A stretch of 64,000 nt of DNA from Kaistella solincola (GCF_000812875.1 NZ_JSYK01000003.1:558001-622000); one strand, 5' to 3'. Numbered from the stretch's first letter, positions 54,035 through 62,662 are shown. Program-made: numbers and translations. The notes: generated by a model not told the origin, from the sequence alone.

Positions 54035-54045
54035 TTACTTTTCGC
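54021..54045 (-). terminator. Terminator overlapping the stop codon of the 62-residue protein
   Basis: On the minus strand GCGAAAA (54045-54039) pairs with TTTTCGC (54034-54028) around GTAA, followed by seven T. The loop contains part of the TAA stop codon of the gene, so the hairpin's left arm is coding. Confidence 0.8.
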
Positions 54046-54223
54046 GATTTTTTTCAGTATTGTCGGTTTTTCCGTCCGGATTTAATTTTGAACCTTCTTT
54101 GACTTCTTTTTTCACTGTTTCTTCAGATTTTACTTTTTCGGAAGATGCGGGAATGTTCGGAAAATCCTGATTTTGCTTTTTAACATCGGATTCAATTGTT
54201 TTTTTGGTTTCGTCGTGGTGCAT
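54035..54223 (-). CDS. Small hydrophilic unknown protein
   Basis: 62 residues, almost only charged and polar residues with Lys/Glu repeats (KKTIESDVKKQNQD, KVKSEETVKKEVKEG); no domain recognised and probably disordered. It starts 11 nt after the DUF4230 gene on the same strand and ends exactly at an intrinsic terminator whose stem includes its last codons. That position is the main reason to accept it as a gene. Confidence 0.6.
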   Translation of the reverse strand: MHHDETKKTIESDVKKQNQDFPNIPASSEKVKSEETVKKEVKEGSKLNPDGKTDNTEKNREK

Positions 54224-54234
54224 TGTTTTGTTTT

Positions 54235-54849
54235 TTAGGTTTTGCTGAGATCAAGTTGACCGGTTTGGTCTTCGATGGTGTAGTTCAAAGCCTTTGCCAA
54301 AACAAAAATTTGCTCCAGATTTTCCAAAAGTTGTTTTCGGCCTTCCGCTCGCAAACGGTTTTTATTTACGGTTTTGTAGGCGTTTTCTTTTGCGGATTTT
54401 GTCACTTTTTGAAAATCTTTGTCGGTAAAACGGTCAAAAAATGAATCGTCCATGGACTGAATTTCCACGCTTGGAATGATGCGGATTTCAGCAGTTGGCA
54501 ATTCTTCAATTATTAGTTTTTTGTTGACCGAATCTACTTTTACCTTCATTTTGTTCAGATCATAAGAAACCTGCGCGTTGGTTTTGGTAAAAGTGATGAG
54601 CTCTTTTTCCGCCGCCGGGAAAATGGAGCTGCCCAAAATCTGTGAAGTGATTTTGGTTTTCTGCATACTGGAAAAATCCTGCTCCATAACGACCATTTTG
54701 TTCATTTTCCGAATTTGGTTCGTGATGATGTAATAATCATTCTGCACTTTGTCTTCCACTTTTTTGGTCATGGTATTCCACACCAAAAATAGGAGTAGCA
54801 TCAGCGCCCCGCCGCCCAGAAAGAAGAAAAGTGGTTGGTTTTTTCTCAA
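54235..54849 (-). CDS. DUF4230 domain-containing protein
   Basis: 204 residues. An N-terminal membrane anchor (PLFFFLGGGALMLLLFLVW) is followed by a periplasmic or extracytoplasmic domain with the pattern of DUF4230: an ITFTKTNAQVSYDLNKMKV strand region then LIIEELPTAEIRIIPSVEIQSMDDSFFDRF. Function unknown. It is separated by 1 nt from the thioredoxin-like gene, so both are co-translated; the operon runs pyrophosphohydrolase, thioredoxin-like, DUF4230, small protein. Confidence 0.85.
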   Translation of the reverse strand: MRKNQPLFFFLGGGALMLLLFLVWNTMTKKVEDKVQNDYYIITNQIRKMNKMVVMEQDFSSMQKTKITSQILGSSIFPAAEKELITFTKTNAQVSYDLNKMKVKVDSVNKKLIIEELPTAEIRIIPSVEIQSMDDSFFDRFTDKDFQKVTKSAKENAYKTVNKNRLRAEGRKQLLENLEQIFVLAKALNYTIEDQTGQLDLSKT

Positions 54850-54850
54850 T

Positions 54851-55411
54851 TTATTTTAAAATGTCGGTTATTGAGGTGTTGTCTTTTTTGATGATTTGCA
54901 GTAAATCTCTTTCAAGGTAGCCGGTGCTTGGTCGTTCAATAATTCTGCCAATTTCTTTGCCGTATTTTGTTACGATGATCGTTGGTACGCGCTGGATGTT
55001 GTAAGGACCTTCTTCACCGCTTGGTGATTCATATTTTCGGTTCACGGCGATCATCGTCAGTTTTGAATCCGGAAAACCTGTGGCTTCCAAAATTTTGAAA
55101 AAGCGCGGAACTTCACGGTGACTGTCGCCACACCAGGTTCCCATGACCAAAACCATATTGTAAGAATTCAGTTTTTCTTTTTTAAGCTCAGCGACGGTTT
55201 TTTGGTCGAGCTGGTATTCATCGTGCTCGAAATTATACCACTGGCTGTAAGGTTCTTTCAACAATTGGTCTTTTGACTGGTGTCCTAAAAGCATTTTACC
55301 GTCATTTGTGGTTTCTACTTCACGATTGATTACCACTTTTTGCGAATCGCAGGACTGAAAGGTCAGGATGCAAGTAGCCGCTGTAAATATAATTTTGGTA
55401 AATTTTTTCAT
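54851..55411 (-). CDS. Thioredoxin-like lipoprotein with WCGDS motif
   Basis: 186 residues. A hydrophobic signal ending in TFQSC (Cys21) suggests a lipoprotein. The thioredoxin fold has its active site as GTWCGDSHREVPRF: the second Cys of CxxC is replaced by Ser, so a dithiol reaction is not possible with this site alone. The cis-Pro loop NIQRVPTIIV is conserved. It may bind or reduce via a monothiol step, or act as a redox sensor. It lies in an operon between the pyrophosphohydrolase (17 nt) and DUF4230 (1 nt). Confidence 0.85.
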   Translation of the reverse strand: MKKFTKIIFTAATCILTFQSCDSQKVVINREVETTNDGKMLLGHQSKDQLLKEPYSQWYNFEHDEYQLDQKTVAELKKEKLNSYNMVLVMGTWCGDSHREVPRFFKILEATGFPDSKLTMIAVNRKYESPSGEEGPYNIQRVPTIIVTKYGKEIGRIIERPSTGYLERDLLQIIKKDNTSITDILK

Positions 55412-55428
55412 ATAAAATTTCTCTTATT

Positions 55429-55896
55429 TTAATTTTCTAAAACCGATTGTAAATCTGCCGGCGAATAATATTTGTTTTTCAAAACTTTGTGATCTGCGCT
55501 GCGGTGAACATTAATTTTTTCACCGGAAATTTGCGCGTACGCCGTCTCGCCTTTTTCTTTGTAAAACTGAATGGTTTCTTCCGCTTCACTTTCAGTATTA
55601 CAAGCTTTCGAAATATTCGAACGGTGAACTTCGTTAAATAACGGAACAAATTTTTCGCCCAAACCGAATTCCAAAACCGCGCCGCTTAGTACATACTGCA
55701 AATCACACAACGCATCTGCAATTTCCACTAAATTATTTTCGGCAATTGCTTCCTTCAGCTCGTTTAATTCTTCCTGCAACAATGAAATTCTTAGTTCGCA
55801 TCTTTCCGGGCTTGGGATTTGTGGTGCATCTAAAATCGGTGCGTTAAAAGTCCGGTGAAATTCAGCAACCTGGTTCAGTGAATCTATTTTTTCCAT
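55429..55896 (-). CDS. MazG/PRA-PH-like nucleotide pyrophosphohydrolase
   Basis: 155 residues, all-alpha NTP pyrophosphohydrolase fold. The metal site is LLQEELNELKEAIAENN with the second ExxD-type part EIADALCDLQYVLSG. It resembles the phosphoribosyl-ATP pyrophosphohydrolase-like group; HisI in this genome already carries that activity, so a housecleaning role on other NTPs is more likely. First gene of a four-gene operon, with a -7 box 14 nt before the ATG. Confidence 0.88.
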   Translation of the reverse strand: MEKIDSLNQVAEFHRTFNAPILDAPQIPSPERCELRISLLQEELNELKEAIAENNLVEIADALCDLQYVLSGAVLEFGLGEKFVPLFNEVHRSNISKACNTESEAEETIQFYKEKGETAYAQISGEKINVHRSADHKVLKNKYYSPADLQSVLEN

Positions 55897-55910
55897 TCAA
55901 TAATTTTAAA

Positions 55911-55918
55911 CAAATATA
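55911..55918 (-). promoter_or_regulatory. -7 box of the pyrophosphohydrolase operon
   Basis: TATATTTG on the minus strand, an exact match, ending 14 nt before the ATG. Confidence 0.55.
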
Positions 55919-56004
55919 AACAACGAAGTCGATAATGTGAGAGGTGAACAATAATTTTTTAGCTGCTATTTCAGCCTTTTTTTTCATTTTACTGATTTTA
56001 TAAA

Positions 56005-56037
56005 ACAAAAAAAACACCGATAAATCGATGTTTTTTT
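56005..56037 (-). terminator. Terminator after acyl-CoA dehydrogenase
   Basis: AACATCGAT pairs with ATCGGTGTT (one G-T pair) on the minus strand, followed by a run of T. It lies 17 nt after the stop codon. Confidence 0.82.
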
Positions 56038-56053
56038 CAGTTTTTCATTTTCC

Positions 56054-57193
56054 TTATTTTGAAATCTCGCGGCCGATAACCAGTCTTTGGATTTCGGAAG
56101 TTCCTTCACCAATTGTACATAATTTGGAATCTCTGTAATATTTTTCTGCCGGGAAATCTTTGGTGTAACCGTAGCCACCGAAAATCTGTACCGCGTTGTT
56201 TGCGATTCTTACACAAGCTTCAGAAGCGTACAGTTTTGCCATTGCGCCTTCTTTCGTCATCGGCTTTTTAGCGTTTTTAAGGTCAGAAGCTCTTCGGATC
56301 AAAAGTTCCGCCGCATCGATTTCAGTTGCCATATCTGCAAGCATGAAGTTGATCGCCTGGAACTGGTTAATCGCTTTCCCGAACTGATGTCTTTCCAACG
56401 AATATTTTAAAGCCGCTTTGTAAGCACCTCTTGCAGTTCCTAAACTTAACGCCGCAATAGAAATTCTACCACCGTCCAGAATTTTCATCGCTTGTTTGAA
56501 TCCGGAACCTACTTCGCCCAAACGGTTTGCATCCGGAACGCGAACATTATCAAAAATAAGCTCGGCGGTTTCCGACGCGCGCATTCCTAATTTATTTTCT
56601 TTTTTTCCGGAAGTAAATCCGGCCATTCCTTTTTCTAAAACAAAAGCGGTGGAATTATTTTTTGCGCCTTTTTCGCCTGTTCTTGTCATTACCACGGCAA
56701 TATCGCCGGAAATCGCGTGTGTGATAAAGTTTTTCGCACCGTTGATAATCCAGTCGTTGCCGTCTTTAACAGCAGTTGTGCTCATTCCGCCGGAATCCGA
56801 ACCAGTGTTGTGTTCTGTAAGTCCCCACGCGCCGATTACTTTTCCGGACGCTAATTGTGGCAACCATCGGTGTCTTTGCTCTTCGTTTCCAAACTCATAA
56901 ATATGGTTTGTACACAATGAATTGTGCGCCGCAACCGACAAACCGATTGATGGGTCAACCTGCGAAATTTCGTCCAAAATCGTTACATATTCGTGATAAC
57001 CTAAACCAGAACCGCCGTATTCTTCAGGTATTACGATTCCCATAAAGCCCATATCGCCGAGCTGATGGAATAAGTCTACCGGAAAAGTCTGGCTTTCATC
57101 CCAATCCATAATATTCGGACGGATGTTTTTTTCTGCAAAATCCCGCGCGGTTTCTGCAATCATATCAAGGTTGTGAGTTATCTCGCTATTCAT
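56054..57193 (-). CDS. Acyl-CoA dehydrogenase
   Basis: 379 residues, full-length FAD enzyme of the short/branched/medium-chain type, introducing a trans-2 double bond into acyl-CoA. GAWGLTEHNTGSDSGGM is the FAD/substrate signature, HQFGKAINQFQAINFMLADMAT the middle, and the C-terminal IFGGYGYTKDFPAEKYYRDSK leads to the catalytic Glu in TIGEGTSEIQ. Chain-length preference cannot be deduced. It is monocistronic, with promoter and terminator. Confidence 0.95.
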   Translation of the reverse strand: MNSEITHNLDMIAETARDFAEKNIRPNIMDWDESQTFPVDLFHQLGDMGFMGIVIPEEYGGSGLGYHEYVTILDEISQVDPSIGLSVAAHNSLCTNHIYEFGNEEQRHRWLPQLASGKVIGAWGLTEHNTGSDSGGMSTTAVKDGNDWIINGAKNFITHAISGDIAVVMTRTGEKGAKNNSTAFVLEKGMAGFTSGKKENKLGMRASETAELIFDNVRVPDANRLGEVGSGFKQAMKILDGGRISIAALSLGTARGAYKAALKYSLERHQFGKAINQFQAINFMLADMATEIDAAELLIRRASDLKNAKKPMTKEGAMAKLYASEACVRIANNAVQIFGGYGYTKDFPAEKYYRDSKLCTIGEGTSEIQRLVIGREISK

Positions 57194-57209
57194 AAATTAT
57201 ATTTGCTCC

Positions 57210-57217
57210 CAAAGATA
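57210..57217 (-). promoter_or_regulatory. -7 box of the acyl-CoA dehydrogenase gene
   Basis: TATCTTTG on the minus strand, an exact match, ending 16 nt before the ATG. Confidence 0.55.
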
Positions 57218-57320
57218 AATAAAATGAACAAAGCATTAAAATATTTCTACAGCTGCGACCAGTTTATTTTTTCGGCGCTAAAACACCTAATTTTTTGCTT
57301 TTAAATTTTTAAAGTAAAAG

Positions 57321-58745
57321 TTATTTCAGATAAAGCCTCATCTTTTTTTCAACGTCAGCTTTTAGGTTCAGGCTTTTAAATATTTTCTTTTCATCTTTTG
57401 ATGAAATGCGGTAATAAACAATTTTATCGGCGTAATATCTGAAGTACGGATGACTTTTCAGCCATTCTTCCGGCGCGTCGAGGAGCGAAAACCGTTCTAC
57501 ATTTTCTGTGTTTAAAGGTGCTATTTCCACCAGTTTCTGTGCTAAATTTTTATCAATATTATAAGTTTCCAAAATCTGATTTTTTGCCATAAAACCGCCC
57601 AATTTTTTTCTGAAACCTAAAAAGCTTGCGGCGCTTCTTTCATCAAAACCAAATTCTATAAGCTGGTTAAAGGTAATTTGGTTTAAATCTGTTTTGCTGA
57701 AATCGGTTGGATTTGTGGCAAATTTTTGTAAATTGTTTTCCGTGCGGTTTGCAGAATTTTCGGTGGTGTTTGAGGCAAATTTTCTCTCTTTTATATTTTC
57801 CGGATTTAAAACGATAAACGGTTTCAAAGCTTCAAATTTTTCAGGTGAAATCACAAAACAGCGCGCGATGTCTTCTAAATTTTTAAAACTGCCTTTCAGA
57901 TTCCGGTCGCGGTAATTTATAATAACCTGCGCTTGTTTTTCCGAAAAACCAAGATTTTTCCAACCGACCAGATCGGTGATATTCGGGTCGAAAGGTTCAT
58001 AACTGATATCCTTTTTTTCTGCTTTAAAATCTTTAGAAATGAAATTTTTTGATGTTGCAGCTTCCGCCGATGATTTTTCCGGTAAAAGCAGATATGGCGC
58101 GAGTTTTTGAAAATTTTCCGCGCTGATTACAAAACATTCACCAAATTTTTCTTTGCTGTGAAAACTTCCGCCGAGATAATTTTTATATTTTAAAATGGAA
58201 GTTGCCTGCTTTTCCGAAAATCCTAAATTCACAAAATCAGCAGAAGAGTAGTGGTCGGGATTAAATTTTCCGGGTATTTTGAGCGTTTTTTTGGTGGAAA
58301 ATGAATTGCCGGAATAAGCAAAATTTGGACGGTCGCTATTGTAATTGCTTACAAAACTCGCAGATTTTTTGTTTCCGGAAACTTCTTCGGGCAATAAAAT
58401 ATACGGTTCAAGTTCCGAAAATTTTTCCTCCGAAATCACATAGCATTTCTGAAGTTCTGCTTTAGAATGAAAATTTCCGCCTAAAACCGACTTATATTTT
58501 AAAATGGTTTGCACTTGCTTTTCCGAAAAACCCAGCTGCTGCCATTCTGCCGCGCTTAATTCATTTGGATTAAAGTCCGAAAGCGAAGATTTCGTGTCGC
58601 TTCTGATTTCAGAAAATGTGTCTGGCGCATTTTCTGTAGCCTGCGTGTTGTTGAAATAAAATAAACCGGCGACCAGAAAAACGCCGGAAGTCGCGAAACC
58701 AAGAATATAGTTTTTCGCGGAAGAAAATTGTATTTGTAATCTCAT
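57321..58745 (-). CDS. Helix-hairpin-helix repeat protein (ComEA-like), four repeats
   Basis: 474 residues. An N-terminal anchor or signal (residues 13-30, ILGFATSGVFLVAGLFYF) is followed by four copies of a 60-residue unit at about 58-120, 161-223, 252-312 and 352-412. The unit is FNPN...W-LGFSEKQ-IL-YK-LGG-F-S...CFVISEEKF-L-PYILL. The first three are close, the fourth divergent and without the Cys. This matches the ComEA/HhH_3 type DNA-binding module, repeated. Binding of DNA outside the cytoplasm, for example in uptake, is possible but unproven. It is between the acyl-CoA dehydrogenase and MerR genes. Confidence 0.85.
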   Translation of the reverse strand: MRLQIQFSSAKNYILGFATSGVFLVAGLFYFNNTQATENAPDTFSEIRSDTKSSLSDFNPNELSAAEWQQLGFSEKQVQTILKYKSVLGGNFHSKAELQKCYVISEEKFSELEPYILLPEEVSGNKKSASFVSNYNSDRPNFAYSGNSFSTKKTLKIPGKFNPDHYSSADFVNLGFSEKQATSILKYKNYLGGSFHSKEKFGECFVISAENFQKLAPYLLLPEKSSAEAATSKNFISKDFKAEKKDISYEPFDPNITDLVGWKNLGFSEKQAQVIINYRDRNLKGSFKNLEDIARCFVISPEKFEALKPFIVLNPENIKERKFASNTTENSANRTENNLQKFATNPTDFSKTDLNQITFNQLIEFGFDERSAASFLGFRKKLGGFMAKNQILETYNIDKNLAQKLVEIAPLNTENVERFSLLDAPEEWLKSHPYFRYYADKIVYYRISSKDEKKIFKSLNLKADVEKKMRLYLK

Positions 58746-58828
58746 TGGGTATTTTTGGTAAAAATATTATGTTAAATGAATTGCCATACTGCGAGATTCA
58801 CTTAATTTTTACCGGTGAAAACACCCAA

Positions 58829-59170
58829 TTATTCGGGTTTGTCCGCGAGAGAGTCTTTGAGTTTTATTAATTCTGCTTTTACAAAATTCAGCCTGTCAAT
58901 CATCGAAACCGTTTCCGAGATCTTCGAATTCGTCGCCAGCGCAATGCGCGCGCCATCCAGCGTGTAACCTTTTTCTTTCACCAAATGATAAATAATCTGC
59001 AGATTTTTAATGTCTTCGGGCGTAAAATATCGGTTTCCTTTCTTGTTTTTTTTGGGTTTAATGATGGGAAATTCCTGCTCCCAGTAGCGGATCAGAGAAG
59101 CGTTGACATCAAAAGCTTTTGCAACTTCGCCAATGGAATAGTAGAGTTTATCTGGTAAATTGAGTTTCAT
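58829..59170 (-). CDS. MerR family transcriptional regulator
   Basis: 113 residues. The winged HTH starts at YYSIGEVAKAFDVNASLIRYWEQEFPIIKP and continues with GNRYFTPEDIKNLQIIYHLVKEKGYTLDGARIAL, the full MerR DNA-binding domain. The C-terminal part is a short coiled coil (SMIDRLNFVKAELIKLKDSL) without an effector domain, so it probably acts as a dimer without a large ligand pocket. It has its own -7 box; no target is suggested by neighbours. Confidence 0.92.
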   Translation of the reverse strand: MKLNLPDKLYYSIGEVAKAFDVNASLIRYWEQEFPIIKPKKNKKGNRYFTPEDIKNLQIIYHLVKEKGYTLDGARIALATNSKISETVSMIDRLNFVKAELIKLKDSLADKPE

Positions 59171-59189
59171 TTTTTAGGAGGTAACTGAG

Positions 59190-59197
59190 CAAATTTA
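59190..59197 (-). promoter_or_regulatory. -7 box of the MerR gene
   Basis: TAAATTTG on the minus strand, an exact match, ending 19 nt before the ATG. Confidence 0.55.
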
Positions 59198-59236
59198 CAT
59201 AAAATAACGCGGAAAAACTGTGCTGAAAATCAGCAA

Positions 59237-60544
59237 TTAATAGGCGATTTCAATTTTCAGTTTTTTGTTTTTCAGCCTTTGATTTTCTAAAGTTTTTAAA
59301 AGAGCCACCATTTTTTGGCGGTTCACCGCAACGTAAGAAGTTGTGTCTTTTACTTCGATTAAACCGATATCGTCTTTTTCCAAACCACCTTTTTTAATCA
59401 GAAAACCTACAATATCCACTTTGTTTACTTTGTCTTTTTTTCCTGCGCTGATGTAAAGCGTTAAAAACGGCGTTCGCGCGGGCAGTTTGTAGTCTTGCGT
59501 AAGTTTTTCTTCGGCAACGGTCTTTTTAATGAAAGGAAAATTTTCGTCTTCGGTCATTATTAAATAGACGAAACCTTTCGCGTTCATTCGCGCGGTCCGT
59601 CCGTTTCGGTGAATAAAAGCATCTTCTTTCGGTGGTAACTGGTAATGTACAATCGATTCCACTTCCGGAATGTCGAGGCCGCGCGACGCCAAATCGGTGG
59701 TGATTAAAATTCGCGAAGAATCATTTTTAAATTTCAGCAGCGCGCGCTCGCGTTCGTCCTGTTCCATGCCGCCGTGAAAGGTTTCGCGCGAAATTCCTTT
59801 CTCCTTTAATAAAGCAGAAATCCGATCGACAGCATCGCGGTGATTACAGAAAATTAAGGTTCTTTTGTTGCCAATTTTACAGAGCAGATGAAATAATGTG
59901 TCGAGCTTTTCCTCCGATGTCGTCATCACTTTCCGAAGCTGAAAATCCGGTTTTGATTCCTGAACTTTCAGAAAATCTATTTTTTCCGCGTTTTCAATTC
60001 CGGTGAACTTTGGAATTTCTGCCATCGCGGTTGCGGAAGTCAAAATTCTTTGGGAAAGATTCGGCATCGCTTCGATGATGTAACTCATATCATCATGAAA
60101 ACCGAATTCCAAAGCCTTATCAAATTCATCAAGCACCAAATTTTCGATGCTCGAAGGATCAAAATTTTCATTTTTTAAATGATAGGCTATTCTTCCGGGC
60201 GTGCCGATTAAAACCGCGGGTGCTTCGACGAGATTGTTCATCTCAATCTTTTTATCGTGGCCGCCGTAACACACGGTAACTTTAAAATCGCTGCCAATGC
60301 TTTTAAAAACCTGTTCGATCTGTAACGCAAGTTCGCGAGACGGAACTAAAATCATCGCCTGAATTTCCGATCTGTTCTTATTCAAATTCCGAAGGACAGG
60401 AAGCAAAAAAGCCAAAGTTTTTCCGGAGCCAGTGGGCGAGAGCAAAATAATATCTTTGCCTTTTTCTGCGGCTTTATAGGTGGTTTTTTGCATTTGATTC
60501 ATGTCCTGAATCTGCAGGTTTTCGTAAATTTTCTGTAAGTCCAT
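59237..60544 (-). CDS. DbpA-like DEAD-box RNA helicase with DEFD motif II
   Basis: 435 residues. Motifs in order: Q motif region (MNQMQKTTYKAAEKG), LSPTGSGKTLAF, PSRELALQIE, GTPGRIAYHL, motif II as VLDEFDKALE (DEFD instead of DEAD), TSATA, and IVHYQLPPKEDAFIHRNGRTAR. The last about 75 residues (NKVDIVGFLIKKGGLEKDDIGLIEVKDTTSYVAV) match the RNA-binding domain of DbpA, which in E. coli targets 23S rRNA hairpin 92. A role in 50S assembly is likely. The -7 box ends 4 nt before the ATG. Confidence 0.92.
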   Translation of the reverse strand: MDLQKIYENLQIQDMNQMQKTTYKAAEKGKDIILLSPTGSGKTLAFLLPVLRNLNKNRSEIQAMILVPSRELALQIEQVFKSIGSDFKVTVCYGGHDKKIEMNNLVEAPAVLIGTPGRIAYHLKNENFDPSSIENLVLDEFDKALEFGFHDDMSYIIEAMPNLSQRILTSATAMAEIPKFTGIENAEKIDFLKVQESKPDFQLRKVMTTSEEKLDTLFHLLCKIGNKRTLIFCNHRDAVDRISALLKEKGISRETFHGGMEQDERERALLKFKNDSSRILITTDLASRGLDIPEVESIVHYQLPPKEDAFIHRNGRTARMNAKGFVYLIMTEDENFPFIKKTVAEEKLTQDYKLPARTPFLTLYISAGKKDKVNKVDIVGFLIKKGGLEKDDIGLIEVKDTTSYVAVNRQKMVALLKTLENQRLKNKKLKIEIAY

Positions 60545-60548
60545 TTTG

Positions 60549-60556
60549 CAAAGTTA
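60549..60556 (-). promoter_or_regulatory. -7 box of the helicase gene
   Basis: TAACTTTG on the minus strand, an exact match 4 nt before the ATG, predicting a leaderless message. Confidence 0.5.
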
Positions 60557-60641
60557 AGAGAAAGCTTTGCTAAAAGTGTTTTTTAATTAAAATTGGTGAA
60601 GAATTTTACCGGTAAATAAGGCAAATTATTAATATTTGTCG

Positions 60642-60649
60642 TAATTTTG
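60642..60649 (+). promoter_or_regulatory. -7 box of the rpsA promoter
   Basis: TAATTTTG, an exact match. The predicted leader is about 110 nt, long for this genome, and includes a CCAC/GTGG hairpin at its start. A long leader would suit autoregulation by S1. Confidence 0.55.
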
Positions 60650-60768
60650 CACCACTTTTTGTGGAAGTCCTTGGCGAAGTTAAAACATTAACAACTAACA
60701 TCTTCTGTATTTTTCAATATCCCACATTAAGCCATTGATTGAAATTACAGGATACAAATTTTTTTATT

Positions 60769-62565
60769 ATGTCAGAAACGACAACAAAAGAAGAGGTTCT
60801 AATGAACCAAAACGTAGCTCCGGAACAGTTTGACTGGGATTCATTTGAATCAGGTCTTGATGCTGAATCCAGACAGGAAAAAAGTGATTTGGAAGAAATC
60901 TACAACGGATCTCTGAGCAATCTACAGGACAACGACGTACTTATTGGTAGAGTTGTAAGACTTACCGACAAAGAAGCGATTGTTGACATCAACTTTAAGT
61001 CTGAAGGAGTTATTTCTTTAAACGAATTCCGTTACAACCAAGGTCTTGCAGTAGGTGATGAGGTTGAAGTAATGGTTGACAGAAGAGAAGACAAATCAGG
61101 TCAGTTACAGTTATCTCACAAAAAAGCAAGAACGCTTAAAGCTTGGGATAGAGTAAATGAACTTCACGAAACTGGTGAAATCGTTAACGGTTTTGTAAAA
61201 TCAAGAACCAAAGGTGGTATGATCGTAGATGTTTTAGGCATCGAAGCATTCTTACCAGGTTCACAAATTGATGTGAAACCAATTAAAGATTACGATCAGT
61301 TCGTTGGTAAAACAATGGAATTTAAAGTTGTGAAAATCAACCCAGAATTTAAAAACGTTGTAGTATCGCACAAAGCATTGATCGAAGCAGATATCGAAGG
61401 TCAGAAAAAAGAAATCATCGCACAGTTAGAAAAAGGTCAGGTATTGGAAGGTACTGTTAAGAACATCACTTCTTACGGTGTATTCGTAGATCTTGGTGGT
61501 GTTGATGGTTTAATTCACATTACCGATCTTTCTTGGAGCCGTGTAAACCATCCATCAGAAATCTTAGAGGACGGGCAAGTTGTAAAAGTTGTTATCCTTG
61601 ATTTCGATGATGAGAAAACAAGAATCCAATTAGGTATGAAACAGTTGGAAGCTCATCCTTGGGATGCACTTTCTGCTGACATGAAAATTGGCGACAGAGT
61701 AAAAGGTAAAGTAGTAGTACTTGCTGATTACGGTGCGTTTGTAGAAGTTGCGCCAGGTGTTGAAGGTTTAATTCACGTTTCAGAAATGTCTTGGTCAACT
61801 CACTTAAGAAGTGCAGGTGATTTCGTAAAAGTAGGAGACGAGGTAGAAGCTGAGGTTTTAACTTTAGACAGAGAAGACCGTAAAATCTCTTTGGGTATGA
61901 AGCAGTTAAGCCAGGACCCATGGTCTAACATCGAAACTAAATATCCGGTAGGTTCAGAGCACACAGGAATTGTAAGAAACTTTACAAACTTCGGTGTATT
62001 CGTAGAATTGGAAGAAGGTATTGATGGTTTGATCTACATCTCAGATCTTTCCTGGACTAAAAAAATCAAGCATCCATCAGAATTCTGTGCAGTTGGCGAT
62101 AAATTAAAGGTAGTAGTTCTTGAGTTGGATACAGCAGCAAGAAGACTTTCTTTAGGTCACAAACAATTACAGGAAAATCCTTGGGATAAATTTGAAACCA
62201 AATATGCTGAAGGAACTGTACACGCAGGGACAGCAACAGAAGTATTCGACAAAGGAGCTCAGGTTCAGTTCGAGGATGCAGAAGTTGAAGCTTTCTGTCC
62301 GTCAAGATTATTAGAGAAAGAAGATGGCTCTAAAATCAAAAAAGGCGACAGCGCAGAGTTCAAAGTAATCGAGTTCAACAAAGAATTCAAAAGAGTAGTA
62401 GTATCTCATACAGGCATCTTCAGAGACGAAGAGAAGAAAAACGTAAGAGAAAACACTTCCAACAATGCAAACAAATCTACAGGATCTTCAAACAACGAAG
62501 AAAAATCCACATTAGGAGATCTAGACGTATTGGCAGAATTGAAAAAGAAAATGGAAGGTAAATAA
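60769..62565 (+). CDS. rpsA: 30S ribosomal protein S1
   Basis: 598 residues from ATG 60769. Six S1 (OB-fold) domains follow one another: VLIGRVVRL, IVNGFVKSR, VLEGTVKNITSYGVFVDLGG, RVKGKVVVLADYGAFVEV, EHTGIVRNFTNFGVFVELEEG and VHAGTATEVFDKGAQVQFED. S1 brings mRNA to the 30S subunit, important where Shine-Dalgarno sites are weak. The tail is Asn/Ser/Lys-rich and ends in a short conserved helix (LGDLDVLAELKKKMEGK). A TTG upstream at 60739 is possible but less likely. A strong terminator follows. Confidence 0.97.
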   Translation: MSETTTKEEVLMNQNVAPEQFDWDSFESGLDAESRQEKSDLEEIYNGSLSNLQDNDVLIGRVVRLTDKEAIVDINFKSEGVISLNEFRYNQGLAVGDEVEVMVDRREDKSGQLQLSHKKARTLKAWDRVNELHETGEIVNGFVKSRTKGGMIVDVLGIEAFLPGSQIDVKPIKDYDQFVGKTMEFKVVKINPEFKNVVVSHKALIEADIEGQKKEIIAQLEKGQVLEGTVKNITSYGVFVDLGGVDGLIHITDLSWSRVNHPSEILEDGQVVKVVILDFDDEKTRIQLGMKQLEAHPWDALSADMKIGDRVKGKVVVLADYGAFVEVAPGVEGLIHVSEMSWSTHLRSAGDFVKVGDEVEAEVLTLDREDRKISLGMKQLSQDPWSNIETKYPVGSEHTGIVRNFTNFGVFVELEEGIDGLIYISDLSWTKKIKHPSEFCAVGDKLKVVVLELDTAARRLSLGHKQLQENPWDKFETKYAEGTVHAGTATEVFDKGAQVQFEDAEVEAFCPSRLLEKEDGSKIKKGDSAEFKVIEFNKEFKRVVVSHTGIFRDEEKKNVRENTSNNANKSTGSSNNEEKSTLGDLDVLAELKKKMEGK

Positions 62566-62589
62566 TCCTTTGCAAATTCTATATATAAA

Positions 62590-62619
62590 GAGCGCCTCAT
62601 TTTTATGAGGCGTTTTTTT
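62590..62619 (+). terminator. Terminator after rpsA
   Basis: A perfect 8-bp stem CGCCTCAT/ATGAGGCG with a TTTT loop and seven T. Confidence 0.9.
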
Positions 62620-62662
62620 ATTGTCTTTACTTTTAAAAGCTTGGAATCTTGAATTTAAAACT

